From NCBI RefSeq assembly GCF_949987515.2, contig NC_082697.1, forward strand, positions 20,653,730-20,717,729: 64,000 nt of DNA, given 5' to 3'. This document shows, piece after piece, positions 1 through 11,415 of the stretch (its first letter is position 1; every line of letters begins with the position of its first letter). Source of the DNA: Delphinus delphis (taxonomy: Eukaryota > Chordata > Mammalia > Artiodactyla > Delphinidae). A model generated the notes under the pieces. The model was given only the letters and a program-made list of their open reading frames with translations, was not told the origin of the DNA and did no database searches. The translations under genes were made by a program, and so were the position numbers.

Positions 1-3000
1 AAAATCTCATCAGATTATTGCCTTGCTCAGCACACTTCGAAGGCTCTGTCTGAAGGATAATATCTGGGCGATGGATAAAGACCTTAATAGGTGGCCATGG
101 CCTCCCTTCCAGCTTCATCTCCCACGCTCTCTGTGCCCGATGTGCCCTGCTCCCCGCACGTGTGCTTCTTTCCATCTAAAATGTCCTTCCTTCATTTGCT
201 ATCTGCTGAAATCAAATAATCTTTCAGGGCCCAGCTCAAACACCTCAATCCTTTCTCAAAACTCCTTCTGTATTCCCACACACATCTACCACCACACTTG
301 ATAAGTTTTATTACTTGATAAGTTTTATTTTATTTTGAGGTACCAAGGAGGACAGGGATTGCGGCTTAGTCACCTCTGTACCCCTAGTCCCTGGCAACCC
401 TCAAATTTCTCTAGAATAAAGAGGATTGCAGAATGTCTGGGCTTCAAAAGGCTTCTTCAGCTGTGACAAAACTATTATTATCCACCTTCATATCTAGCTA
501 TATTCAAAAGCATCTCACCTTAAAAATAAGATAATTTCTAGCTTCACCAGAAATGATAAAAAGATATTTTCCTTATCCCAATTCATATGATTCACAGAGA
601 GGAACAAAGCTGGTAATTTCAATGCCAACAATACGCATCTAAGACAGAACATATTTCTCTAGCATGGCTGGTTTCTCTCCCCCTAGGGTTTGCCAGGGTC
701 TCCACGTGTACTGGGTGGCATGCGGGAACGTAAATATGACTGTTCTCTTGGAACTGAACAGAGCAAGTTTGCCAAAGTCCCTCAGAGAGGATGCAGCATG
801 GTTCCCTGGAACAGCCTGGAGCAGCATAAAAACAAGCAAAGGGCAGCTCTGATCTTGGATCGTCAGGCCAGAGCACTTTCTGTATCTGGCCCATTGTCTT
901 TTCCAACAAACAAGGGTGCTCGAAAGCTGTGCTCCCACCTCCCCATCCCCTTAGGCTGCGCTCGTAGCGATGCAAAATCAGCATCTTTTAGTTTAAATAC
1001 TTCATTAGGAGGTATTTTAAAGTACATTAAAAGTATTTAAAATTTTAAAAGTATATTAAAAGTATTCAAAAGGAAGCCTACTCCTTTACAACATCCTCGT
1101 CGAATACCTGCAGAATACCGAGGGCTGGCATGGATTGGTCTGTAGGAAAAAATGGATTTTATTTATTTATGTTTTTGGCCACACCGTGCATCATGTGGGA
1201 TCTTAGTTCCCCGACCAGGGATTGAACCAATGCCCCTTGCATTGGAAGCATGGCGTCTTAACCACTGGACCGCCAGCGAAGTCCCGAAAAAATGGATTTT
1301 AGAAAACACTGGAAGTTAAAAAATGTATCTATATTAATCCAGTGCAGCCATTACTGCTTAGATTGCATTTCAATATGAACTGTGGTCCACAAAAAGCTGT
1401 TCTCTCCATTCTAAAAGAATTATATTGTTGGAAAATATAACAAATACTTTTTGAAAGGTAGAACTGGCTGGCCAATGTCATGGCCAAATTTATTCCATGA
1501 ATGTTACTGTAATCGATCTAATCTCTAACAATCACCCTGACCATTAAAGCTTTGGGGACAGATCGATTCATCAAATTTGTTGTACGTAGGGAAACCTTTT
1601 AAAGTACAGCATTTCAAAATCGCCCCAAGCCCAGAGAAATTTGAATATGTTCCCTTAGAGCACAGAACAAAGTAGGGACTTAATAAGTATCTGCTGAATG
1701 AATAAAGAGTGATTGAATCAGGGCATGTAACAAATGGAGAAAAATGAAAAAAGAAAAGGAAAAACGGGTTCCCCGACTGTTTGGGAATCACATCTTCAGA
1801 GTTGCTTGTTTTTTTCTTTTTAAATCTGAACTCCCCCACGTGCCTGTGGCTTAGTGGTCCATCTCTGATATAAAGATGCTGACATCTTGTGGACATGCTG
1901 ATAAGCATGATAAAACTGAGTACAGATGAATAAACAACAAAAGCAATGTGGATCTGGATCCTAGGAAACAACAGCTCAAATCTGAAACACAGACCTGAAA
2001 AGGAGCAAACTAGAAAAGGCACATTAGTTCTCTGGAAGCTGATCTGGGACGCTGTGCGAGAATAAGATGGTGGTCGAAGCACTTCTACCCTGGATCTCAG
2101 TGATCCAGTACGCTGTGCCGAGGCAGCCTGACTCAGGATCTGCTTCAGCAGTCACGCATGCTCATGGCCAGTCACTGTCCTCACGTGGTCTACAGCCTGT
2201 CGGAGAGGTGGGGAAGGTGAGGCTGAGAGCAGGAACCGAGAGTCAGCCTCCAGCTGAGACACAGTCACTGCAAAGCAGGCTGCCTGCTGAGCCAAGGACG
2301 GCCCTGAGGTCCCTGGTAAGCACCACACTACACCCAGCAGCAAACCGGAGTTTTCCACAAGACTGTTTCTTTCTAAACGTATAGGTAAAGTTGATTTAAA
2401 AACAAAAATCAACAGTTGGACTGGCTAATCTTGCCCCACAAGTGTCATAAGGCAATGAACAAGTTCCTTTGTTTTAGCACTCTAGAGATGACAGATTCAG
2501 CAACAATGTGTCCACTTATTAACACTTTCGTCCAGTTCTAGAGACAGGAGAGCCAACCAGTGACTTGGGGCCGAGGTGTGACCTGCAGGCAGCCCCTTCA
2601 CCATGCAGGGCCCAGTGCTACGGTATGAATTACCCAGGATCCTATCTCAGCCCCACCACCTGCCCTTTTGGCCACATCAACACTAACAGCCCACTGGCAG
2701 GGAAACAAAAAGGAGAGAGAAGATCAAAGAGTTAGTGTTTAGTAACTAACAAAAGGCTGATCTTAAATCAACCCACAAATACCTTATTGAGCATGGCTAT
2801 TAGCGGCTGTAAGAAATTCCTAAACTATACATGAAGCAAGATCCCTGTCCTTAGGGAGCATGGCGATGGAAGGGAGGTGAATGAAAGAGCAACCATGATA
2901 TATTTAATAGAAGATCAGAAGAAAGTTAAGGGGGCATATGACTAACTGCCCAGGAACCATCAGAGGGGCAGGTTCAGGTTCAAGATGGGCCACACGATAG

Positions 3001-3227
3001 GCGTGTGTATGTTCTTCCTACTCTACTCGCACACATCCCCTTCCTGGGGGACAGAGCTCTACCGGCTGAAACCCCTTGGCTCAGAACTTCAGTTGGTACA
3101 AGGTCAGTGCCATCCCTGCCCCGACCCGTAGATATCACACACTCTGGTCACAACCAGAGTCTGGTCACAACCCCTTTGATGTCAGCCTTCTCCAGACACT
3201 CCTCCCGCCCTCAGAAAGGGCTGTTCT
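1..3227. other. ACTR5 intron 5 (partial), mostly unique or ancient-repeat sequence
   Basis: No coding exon is recognisable on either strand here. The stretch holds L2-like fragments (about 100-420 and 1620-1720), one CHR SINE (1161-1285) and an old dispersed repeat resembling the 'TTATTGAGCA' ancient family at about 2780-2960. The rest is unremarkable. Confidence 0.6.
1146..1300 (-). mobile_element. CHR-type SINE with 15-bp target-site duplication
   Basis: A short SINE lies on the minus strand at 1161-1285, with a TTTATTTATTT tail on the left and the tRNA-like head ending GAAGTCCC on the right. It is bounded by identical GAAAAAATGGATTTT copies at 1146-1160 and 1286-1300. The body is diverged, with the tRNA B box altered. 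Confidence 0.88.
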
Positions 3228-3419
3228 CTCTACACCAGTGGTCCCCAACCTTTCTGGCACCAGGGACCGGTTTCATGGAAGACAATTTTTCCACGGACGG
3301 TGGGGGGATGGTTCCAGTGGTAACGCGAGCTACGGGGAGCGGCAGATGGAGCTTCACCCTCTCGCCCACTGCTCACCTCCTGCTCTGCGGCCCCGGGGTT
3401 GGGGACCCCTGCTCTACCC
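3228..3419. mobile_element. Non-autonomous hAT DNA transposon, 176 bp
   Basis: The element spans 3236-3411. Terminal inverted repeats are CAGTGGTCCCCAACC on the left and the complement of CAGGGGTCCCCAACC on the right. It is flanked by an 8-bp duplication, CTCTACAC versus CTCTACCC. TIR type and duplication length place it in the hAT superfamily. It has no coding capacity. Confidence 0.88.
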
Positions 3420-3455
3420 CACCCCGCGGGACCTCCCTCCCGAGGCCCGCAGTAC

Positions 3456-3638
3456 CTCTGGCTTGCTGTCCACCACGTCCACCTCGAGGCTGACTTCTGC
3501 TTGAAGGATCTTCTGCTTCGCCTGCTCCACTGCGGCACTGAGCTTCTGTATGTAGGACTGCAGCTCCTCCGGGGAGTCCATGTTCAGCTCTATCAGGGAC
3601 TTGTGAAACTGATCCATCTGGCCATCCTCTAGGAGCTC
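3456..3638 (-). CDS. ACTR5: ACTR5 coding exon 5 (residues 340-400)
   Basis: The exon runs from the acceptor TTACAG|GAG to the donor CCAGAG|GTACTG. It is 183 bases and phase 0 at both ends. It encodes [19 protein letters not shown], then [26 protein letters not shown] and VDVVDSKPE, the helical remainder of the ARP5 insertion. Being symmetrical (0-0), it could be skipped without a frameshift. A short hAT-type transposon relic sits 44 bases into the following intron. Confidence 0.96.
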
Positions 3639-3904
3639 CTGTAAGCCGAGCAGTCACAATCCATCCTCAAAGATGTGCATCGGGGCAATCATGCACGGGA
3701 AGGAGAGATGGAACTTAGAAACTGGACAGAGAACGATGGCGGCAGAGGGCTCCCCAAGCTCCCTGAGCCTGCCCCCCCATGGAACCACCCCCTCCCCCAC
3801 CACCAAAGCTTCGCAATGAAGCCCTCCTCCCCAGCTATCTCTGGGCTCCCACGCATCACCATCTCAGCACCACCGGAGCAAGCAAAACTCATCTATGGGG
3901 ACAG

Positions 3905-4110
3905 ACGTCAGAAATGTTAGCTTCTGGGTGAGAAGAGATGGGAAAGTTACTAAGAGGAGGCTGAGGGAGGCTTCTGGGCTGCTGGTAATGCTCTATTTCT
4001 TGACCTGGATACATCACATGTTTCAGTGGTGAAAATTCATTGAGCTGGGCACTTAAGACTTGTGCGCTTTGCATCACGTGTGCTACACTTAAACCAAAAG
4101 TTAAAAATCA
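3905..4110 (+). mobile_element. Old L1 3' end fragment (L1M type)
   Basis: A stretch in ACTR5 intron 4 matches the recurring L1M 3' end pattern: GGCTGCTGGTAATG, then TGAAAATTCATTGAGCTG, then CTTGTGCGCTTT, ending in an A-rich tail. It is degraded and has no clear target duplication. Confidence 0.65.
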
Positions 4111-4312
4111 AACAAAGGGGACCACAAGGATAAAATAAATCAGCGAGGCCAGGTCCATAGCTCTCAGGTCCTGCTGCTACACCGTCCTCTACACGCACCA
4201 TCTCTACATGGATGACCCCCCCTCAGACCCCTTCCTGACCACAGGTCAAAAAGATGCATGATGCGTTTTATGGAGCAAGGCTGAGGTCCCGCCCTGGGGG
4301 GTACGCTGTCAC

Positions 4313-4530
4313 CTGCACGTAGAGCAGCCGGTCCAGCCGCTCTTGATCCAGCTGGAGCTTCTCCTCCCGCCGCCGCGCGTTGAGCTCCTGCAGGCGCCGC
4401 AGCTGCTGCTGCCGCCTCTCCTGCTTCTCCTCGGAGGTCAGGGTGCTGCCCAGGAGCTTGCTGGAAAACGGGAGCTGCATCTTGTGGACATTGTTCTCAT
4501 AGTAATCAGGGCACCGCCATTTCTGCAATT
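4313..4530 (-). CDS. ACTR5: ACTR5 coding exon 4 (residues 267-339, start of the ARP5 insertion)
   Basis: The acceptor lies after TTGAAG with the exon starting at 4530, where it completes a Glu codon. The donor is CAG|GTGACA at 4313, phase 0. The encoded segment contains [19 protein letters not shown] followed by a highly charged, predicted coiled-coil stretch rich in Arg, Glu, Gln and Leu ([18 protein letters not shown] and onward). This is the beginning of the ARP5-specific insertion that distinguishes it from actin and contributes to contacts within the INO80 ARP5-IES6 module. Confidence 0.96.
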
Positions 4531-4946
4531 CTTCAACAGAATGATTTTGGAAGTTAGGAAACGGAAACACTAATAGCACTGAGATTAGAAAGTCGGCACC
4601 AGGGTTCCAGGTGCGGGTAAGATGGAGGAAGCACACTCCATCCCATCTCTGAAGCCACCTAATCGGCGAAATGCAGCTATAAGACCCGGACACAATGCCA
4701 ACACACCTGCTCTGAGCGAATTGCTAAATAAAGTTCTTCAGACAGAAAGGATACCATCTAGAGCACCAGAAATGGAGGGAAAGCAACAGAAGTGATGAAA
4801 ATCTGATTAAACATAGTAGATTAACCTCCTCTTGAGCTCCTTAAAATACATTGACAATTGGAAGTAAAAACCATTACGTCTGATGGCTTTCCAATGTATG
4901 TAGATGCGACACAGAAGACAAGTCCAACTAAAGGAGGAAGGATAAA

Positions 4947-5325
4947 GGGGCCTCTGGGGACTTCCCTGGTGTCACAGTGGTTAAGAATCCACCTGCCAAT
5001 GCAGGGGACATGGGTTCAAGCCCTGGTCCAGGAAGATCCCACATGCTGCAGAACAACTGAGCCCGTGTGCCACAACTACTGAGCCTGTGCTCTGGAGCCC
5101 GCGAGCCACAACTACTGAACTTGCGCACCACAACTACTGAAGCCCGCGCACCTAGAGCCCATGCTCCGCAACAGGAGAAGCCATCGCAATGAGAAGCCCG
5201 TGCACCACAATGAAGAGTAGCCCCCGCTCGCAGCAACTAGAGAAAGCCTGCAAGCAGCAACAAAGACCCAACGCAGCCAAAAATAAATAAAATAAGTTAA
5301 AAAAAAGGGGGGGGGGGGCCTCTGG
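4947..5325 (+). mobile_element. Long CHR SINE in ACTR5 intron 3
   Basis: The tRNA-related head starts GGACTTCCCTGGTG, a B box-like GGTTCAAGCCC follows, then tandem CACAACTACTGA-type units and an AAATAAATAAAATAAG tail. Flanking copies of GGGGCCTCTGG lie at 4947-4957 and 5315-5325. The right copy is preceded by extra G residues, giving a 12-G run at 5307-5318. Confidence 0.9.
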
Positions 5326-5688
5326 CATGCTGACACCTCCATGTTCCACTTGAACTGGTAAAACAGACTGTGAAAAGCCTGTTTACTGTCATCTCTAGAG
5401 CAACAGCTAAAAAAACCTACACGAGAAATATACAATGAAAAACACAGTAGACATATTAAAATGGAATACCAAAAAAAAATTTTCAAATGTTCAAATAACC
5501 CAAAGAAGGCAAGAGAGAGCAATAAGAACAACAAAGAGAAGGAATAACAGAAAACAAAAAATCAAATGGTGGACCTAAACCCAAACATAAGAAGAATTAA
5601 ATTAATTGGAAATGGTCTTAACGTATCGATTAAAAGATAGAGACTGACAGAGGGATCTTTTTTTTTTTAAAAAAAGGACCCAACTATT

Positions 5689-5851
5689 AAGAAATTTACT
5701 TTGAAGGGAGACGCAAGAGGGAAGAGATATGGGAACATATGTATATGTATAACTGATTCACTTTGTTATAAAGCAGAAACTAACACACCATTGTAAAGCA
5801 ATTATATCCCAATAAAGATGTTAAAAAAAAAAAAAAGAAATTTACTTTGAA
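5689..5851 (+). mobile_element. 5'-truncated L1 3' end inserted in older L1
   Basis: The insert at 5706-5834 holds only the last ~115 bases of an L1 3' UTR plus a poly-A. It is flanked by perfect 17-bp copies AAGAAATTTACTTTGAA at 5689-5705 and 5835-5851. The intact duplication marks it as clearly younger than its L1 host. Confidence 0.92.
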
Positions 5852-6577
5852 TATAATGATACAGGTAGATTAAAAGATCGGAAAGACACACCAATCAAAA
5901 GAAAGTTGGAGTGGCTATGTTAATGTCCAAGCAGACTTCAAAGCAAAGAAAATTGCAAGGGATAAAAAGGGACACTATATAATGGTCAAAGATCAATTGC
6001 CAAGAAGAAGTAAGAATCCTAAATGTTTACCTAACAAAAGAGCTCCAGACACTTGAAAGCAAAAACTGACAGAACTGAGAGGAGAAATGGGAAAATTCAC
6101 AATTATCCCTGGAGATTTCAACACCCTTAATAATCAACATGGCTTGATGGAAAATGAAGAGGAGAATAGAAGAACTGAACAACATCATCAACCAATAGAA
6201 CCTAAATGGCATCACAGAATACTCCACCCAACAACAGCAGGATACACATTCTTTGCAAGTGTATGTGGAATATTCGCCAAAGCAGCTCGTGCCTGGGTCC
6301 TAAAACAAATCTTCACAAGTTTAACTGATACCAGACAACATAAGTTCTTTGACCATAATGAAATTAAACTAGAAATCAACCACAGAAAGATAACAAGGAA
6401 GTCTCCAAACACTTGGATATAAAATAATATATTTCTAAATAATCAATGGTTCCAAATAAAAAAGGCTTAGCGAAATTGGAAAATATGTGAACTCAGTAAA
6501 AAAGAAAACATAACATACCAAAATCTGTGAAATGCAGATAAAGCACTGCTGAGAGGGAAATTCAAGCTTTAAATGCC

Positions 6578-6642
6578 TATCGTAATAATCTAAGTTATTA
6601 GATTATCGTAATCTAATTACGTAGTTATCGTAATAATCTAAG
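6578..6642. repeat. Direct and inverted local repeat (template-switch scar)
   Basis: TATCGTAATAATCTAAG occurs at 6578-6594 and again at 6626-6642. Between them are inverted copies of the same words, such as TTAGATTATCG. The ordinary L1 ORF2 pattern has a single AATAATCTAAGCTT here. Confidence 0.75.
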
Positions 6643-8128
6643 CTTCTACCTTAAGAAACTAGAAAAAAAGAGCAAAATAAACCTAAAGCAAAAAAGAAGA
6701 CACCAATGCCATCACCGAAATAGTCCTACTTCTATTAAAGAAACTGAATTCATTCAGAAAAAGAAATCCCCAGGCTCAAATGGTTCTACTTGAGAATTCT
6801 ATCAAACATTTAAAGAAAAAAATAATATCAATTATTTACACAGTCTTTTCCAGAAAGCAGACGAGAACACTTTCTAGCTCATTTAATAAGACCAGCATTG
6901 CCATGATACCGAAACAAGACAAAGACAGTACAAGAAAAGTATAGATTAATATTCCTCATGAATATATACAAAAACCTCATAAAATTTATCAAATTGAATC
7001 CAGCAATATATTAAAAAATAATATACATGAACAAGTGGGGTTTACCCCCCCCCAAATCAAGGCTAGTTCAATATTTGAAAAGCAACCATGATACTCTCCT
7101 ATATGAACAGTCCAAAGCACAAACACCATAGGATCATATCAGATGCAGAAAAAGCATTTCACAAAATTCAAAATCCATTCATGATAAAAATGATCAGCAA
7201 AACTAGGCACAGAAAGGAACTTCCTCAATTTGATAAAGAATATCTGTAAAAAAACTAGAGGTTAAAAAAAAAAAAACTAGAGGTAACATCATATAATTAA
7301 TATGGAAAGACTAAAGGCTTTCCCCACCACAAGATCAGCAATTAGGAACAAGGCAAAAATGTCCACTCTTACCACTCCTAAAGAAACAAAGGCAAACAGA
7401 TTGGAAAGGTAGAAATAAAAATGTCCCTATTCCCAGATGACACGTCTACCTAGAAATTCCCAAGGAATCTACAAAAAACTAGAACTAGTAAATTTCACAA
7501 GGTCACAGGATACAAGGTAAACATGCAAAAATTAATTGCATTTCTATACAATAGCAATGAGCAACTGAAATGAAAAAAACAAGGAAAGAAATAATTAGGC
7601 ATAAATCTAATAAAACATGTACAAGTCTATACACTGAAAATTATAAAATGCTGATGAAAGAAATCAATAAAGACCTAGATAAATGGAAAGACATACTATG
7701 TTCATGGATTAGAAGCCTCAACGTAGTAAAAAAACATGTCAATTCTCCCCAATCTGGATTTAACATTATATCTGAATCTACATTTAGAATGTTGTTGTTT
7801 TATATACAAACTGATCTACAGATTTAATGTTCTTTCAATCATAATCCCAACAGAACATTTTTGTAGATATGGACAAACTGATCCTAATATTTATATGGAA
7901 AGGCAAAGGAACCAGAGTAGCCAAAACAATGTTGAAAAAGAACCTACATATGCAAGTTATCAATTAATTGAAAAAGTCTGTTAGGAAAACAAATACCAAA
8001 AAGGGAAGGGAATGCTAAAAAGTACTAAGAGGAAAAAAGTGAGCGAAAGAGTCACCCTGGGAACAATTTAAGGAACACCCCAAAGGTAGACAACATTCGA
8101 AAGCTGCAAGCAAACATCCTCTTTGTAC

Positions 8129-8298
8129 CTTCCACATAATCCTCAGCGATGTAGCTGTGCTCGTGCAGGATCTCCTCCATGCGGCTGAGAGTGATGGCTG
8201 CCAGGTGCCCAGGATACTTCAGTTGCAGGAGACGCTGGAGGTAGCCAGCTGCTTGGCTTCCTCCCAGGTTGATGCGTTTGCAGTTTTTAGCATCCAAC
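8129..8298 (-). CDS. ACTR5: ACTR5 coding exon 3 (residues 210-267, split codons at both ends)
   Basis: The exon starts at 8298 after TGTAG with one base that completes an Arg codon, and ends at 8129 before GTACAAAG, leaving a single G. It encodes [42 protein letters not shown] and [12 protein letters not shown]. This is the actin subdomain that carries the G-G-x-x-x-x-x-Y/L helix after the phosphate-2 loop. The following coding sequence joins in frame at exon 4 as VE-E-LQKW. Confidence 0.96.
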
Positions 8299-8534
8299 CT
8301 ACAACCAAGGGATGGAAACAGCACTGAAATTTTTGGCAATGTGGAGGAGAGAATATGGAGCACGTGCACTAGTGCAGAGGATAGTTTGATGTAGACTAAT
8401 AAGGAGGCAACTGACCAGCTGGGGGAAATAAAACCTAACAGTTGGAAGGAACTTTAAAGTTGCCTTAGTGCAACCTCTTACCCAATGCAGGCATTCCTAG
8501 AGCACATCCAAACAGACACATGAACATCTAATTT

Positions 8535-8640
8535 CTGGCAAGCATCTCGGAAGATAACTTCCTGGCAAGCATCTCGGAAGGACTCATCTGTTCTGGGAAG
8601 GGCCTAGAAATATGCATTTTTCCCCAGGAATATGCATTTT
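8535..8640. repeat. Two neighbouring short tandem duplications
   Basis: CTGGCAAGCATCTCGGAAG is at 8535-8553 and 8562-8580 (period 27). AATATGCATTTT is at about 8609-8620 and 8629-8640 (period 20). Confidence 0.85.
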
Positions 8641-9416
8641 GACAAGCTTCCCAAGTCCCTCTAGTGTAGGCCACAGTTTGAGTATCTCTCCCCTAGACAC
8701 TCCACTTCTACTTATGCAAACACATTAAGTAATCACATACACATTGGCTTACTGTAATCTCCTAAGAGAACTAGGTCCCTCTGACATGAAGTGAAGGGGA
8801 GGAGAACCAGAGTACCTTTATTTTCTCAATATGAGAAAGTTAGAGGAGCAGAGCTCTAGGAACTTGCTGTGTACTAAAATGTCACTGCTATATCACACCT
8901 CACCAGCAGATGCCAGCATAGAACATGATATGCCCCAATCTGATCATTTCTTAGCCTTTGGGTAAAATCACTTTCTCTCAATATAACATAACATAAAATA
9001 ACAATATTATTTTTAATTTCTGCATATTCTGGTTATATAAGATAGAAAACTCTATAGCAGGAGTGTTTGGTAATGTCTAAGAATTACTTTTCTCTTCATA
9101 AATTTTTGTAAGAACTTCAAGAGAAATTCCCACTACAGGGAATAAATAAATTCAACAGCATTTATTTTCACTTAAATATTCAGACTGTTTTACAAAGTGC
9201 CATCACCTACATTACCTCATTTCATTCTCAAGGTAACCCTGAGAAATCAGTTTTTCCCAAGTTTATATGTTAGGAAACTAAGTGAAGAAGTTAAGTACCT
9301 CAACCTCAGCAGAGCTGCAAACCCAGGCTTTCAATCCCGAAGCCAGGTCTTCTCTCACTACTTACACACCCTCTATCTCTATGCAAAGAGAAACCTTCTC
9401 AGGAGAGCAGGAGGCT
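8641..9416. other. ACTR5 intron 2, no feature recognised
   Basis: AT-rich unique or heavily decayed sequence. I see no exon, SINE or recent repeat in it. Confidence 0.5.
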
Positions 9417-9673
9417 GGCCTAGTCTCTCTCTCTCTCTCTTTTTTTAATTTTTTATAGAAGTATAGTTAATTTACAGTGTTTCAGGTGTACAGCAAAGTG
9501 ATTCAGTTATATATACATTCTTTTTCAGTTTCTTTTCCATTATAGATTATTACAAGATATTGAATCCTATGTGTATATAGTAAATCCTTGTTGTTTATCT
9601 GTTTTATATATAGTAGTGTGCATCTTTTAATCCCAAATTCTCAATTTATCCCTCCCTCCCCAGCCTAGTCTCT
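9417..9673 (-). mobile_element. L1 3' end, truncated, minus strand
   Basis: The sequence is the complement of an L1 3' UTR: TATAGTTAATTTACAGTGT, then GTACAGCAAAGTGATTCAG, ending at TTTATCCCTCCC. Flanking copies of GCCTAGTCTCT lie near 9418-9428 and 9663-9673. A (CT)n run is attached to the left copy. Confidence 0.85.
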
Positions 9674-10233
9674 TTAACAGACAACGAAAACCCAGCTATA
9701 AAACGAGAAGATTTTAAACATGACAGAAACTACCCTCACCTTTTATAGAACTTGAAAACATCTATTAAGTACCTATTATGTACCAGGTACAGTAGTTAAA
9801 AAGAAAGGTCTAAATAATTGTCATTAAATAGCTTTAAATTAAAAAATTAAAAATCTCTTATTAAAAAGTGACTCCAGAACACAACAGTCTAAATTAAATC
9901 TATTTAAATAATTTACTCAGAACATTTTTATTGAGTACCTACTGCTTACAGGTATGGTGTCAGCCATCTCACCATTAAGTCAGTACCATAAAGTTCTAGA
10001 ATTATGGATTTGGACCTCAGGGACCATCCACCCCAACTCGATCCAGGAGGTCACAAAGGATGGACGATGAAGTGACATCTATACTCACACAGTGAGGGAG
10101 GTCAGAACTAAGCCCAGAGGCCAGTTCATGGTCCTGTCCTTGCTCTTTCCACTCCACCTTTAAATCAGGTGCCCAACAAACGTTTCCTGAATGCTTCTCA
10201 AAACAGTGCCCAAATGCCATAAGTGCAACTCAC

Positions 10234-10463
10234 CTCCCTTCTAAGATGGGTAAAATATGTGTACACTGGTATCCAGATGAAATGATGAGCCCGCTGGAAA
10301 TCAAGTTCTTTGGCTTATTGTGGTAGAAGCTGAAGAGGCTGTCTATTCCATAGGCAACCGTAGGAATCCCATAGCACTCAAAGAGAAGCTCGGACATCAT
10401 CTGTCGTGAATACAGTGGGTTGCACACGGCTTCTGTCAAAACTATGGGATGATCGACACAGCC
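10234..10463 (-). CDS. ACTR5: ACTR5 coding exon 2 (residues 134-210, last codon split)
   Basis: The acceptor is AG|GGC at 10463 and the donor AG|GTGAGT at 10234, so the exon is 230 bases and ends in phase 2. It encodes the actin-fold segment with [37 protein letters not shown] and the phosphate-2 region [16 protein letters not shown]. In actin the phosphate-2 loop reads DSGDGVTH. Here the Asp residues are replaced, consistent with the unusual nucleotide pocket of ARP5. Sequence, phase and position between exons 1 and 3 make the assignment secure. Confidence 0.96.
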
Positions 10464-10719
10464 CTACTTGGGAAGAAAAGAGTAAATTGGTAGGTGCTAA
10501 GAGAATACTCCTTTTAATGCCTAAAAAGAAACAGAAATCCTTATTGCAAGGGCTCAACTGGCTTTTGGTATCCAATCAAAACACTGGATCAGAAGCAACT
10601 GTGAAACACCCATCTCTCCTGGAAGTTGCTTTGGAAAATATGAAAGTAGGGTCAACTTAAGTCAAGCCCCAGCCAAACTGTCAGCCAATCATCTGGCTCT
10701 ATCTTCAAAATATCTCCAG

Positions 10720-11415
10720 AATCCAACTGCTTCTTACCACATCCTCAACTCCTTCCTCATCTAAGTCACCATCATCCCTCACCTCCTAACAGCAACAGCA
10801 TTCTAACTGGTCTCCCTGTTTCTACCCTATGACCCCGGCCAGTCCATTCTCCATACAGCAGCTATGGTGATCCTTTTGGAACATAAGTCACGTCCCTTTT
10901 TTGTTCAACACCCTGCAACGGCTCCGCATTTCACTCAGCGTAAAAGCCTATAAGGTGTGTGACCTGTCCCCTCACTACCTCTCCGACTTCCTCTTCCACT
11001 GACTACCCTTCCCCTCAGTCTGGCTGCCCTCAGTTAGGATTAGGGCACACTCCTGCCTCAGGGCCTTTTTACTGGCTGGGCCCTCTCTCCGGAATACTAT
11101 TCCCTCAGATATTCACAAGGATCGCTCCCTCAATCATCTCCTTCAGTCCTTGCTCAGACAACACCTTCTTCCCAAGTCCTCCCCCTAACCATCTTATTGA
11201 AAACATGTAACCCTCTCCTGTCCTTCTATCATGCCACAGAATATACTACTTAATTCTATCGTTTATTGTTTGTTTTTTCATACTAGAGCGACTTTCCACA
11301 CCCGCTCCATAAGCACAGGAGATTTCGTGTCACGTTCACGGACGTTATTTCAAACACCTAGAAAAGTGCCTGACACAGAGTAGATGCTCAATACATATCT
11401 GATAATAAATTAATG
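10720..11415 (+). mobile_element. L2 LINE 3' portion in ACTR5 intron 1
   Basis: The stretch follows the L2 3' consensus in order: CTAACTGGTCTCCCTG, a region like 'tcacgtccc..tgcaacggctccgcatt', CTGCCTCAGGGCCTTTTTACTGG, and finally GTGCCTGACACAGAGTAGATG with an AATAAATTAATG end. It is one of the longer L2 copies in the window. Confidence 0.8.

Larger units (their letters stand above)
5380..7990 (+). mobile_element. Degraded L1 (ORF2 remnant) in ACTR5 intron 3
   Basis: Translated fragments on the plus strand resemble L1 ORF2. An endonuclease-like GKFTIIPGDFNTLN occurs near 6087. A reverse-transcriptase downstream segment near 7620 resembles [21 protein letters not shown]. Frames are broken by many stops and shifts, so it is inert. 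It is interrupted at 5706-5834 by a younger L1 tail. The ends are approximate. Confidence 0.85.

Noticed and set aside
1..3455. Search for ACTR5 exon 6 and later
   Set aside because: I looked on the minus strand for the acidic linker and the LFVGTERIRAPE-type block and did not find them. The exons are presumed off the left edge.
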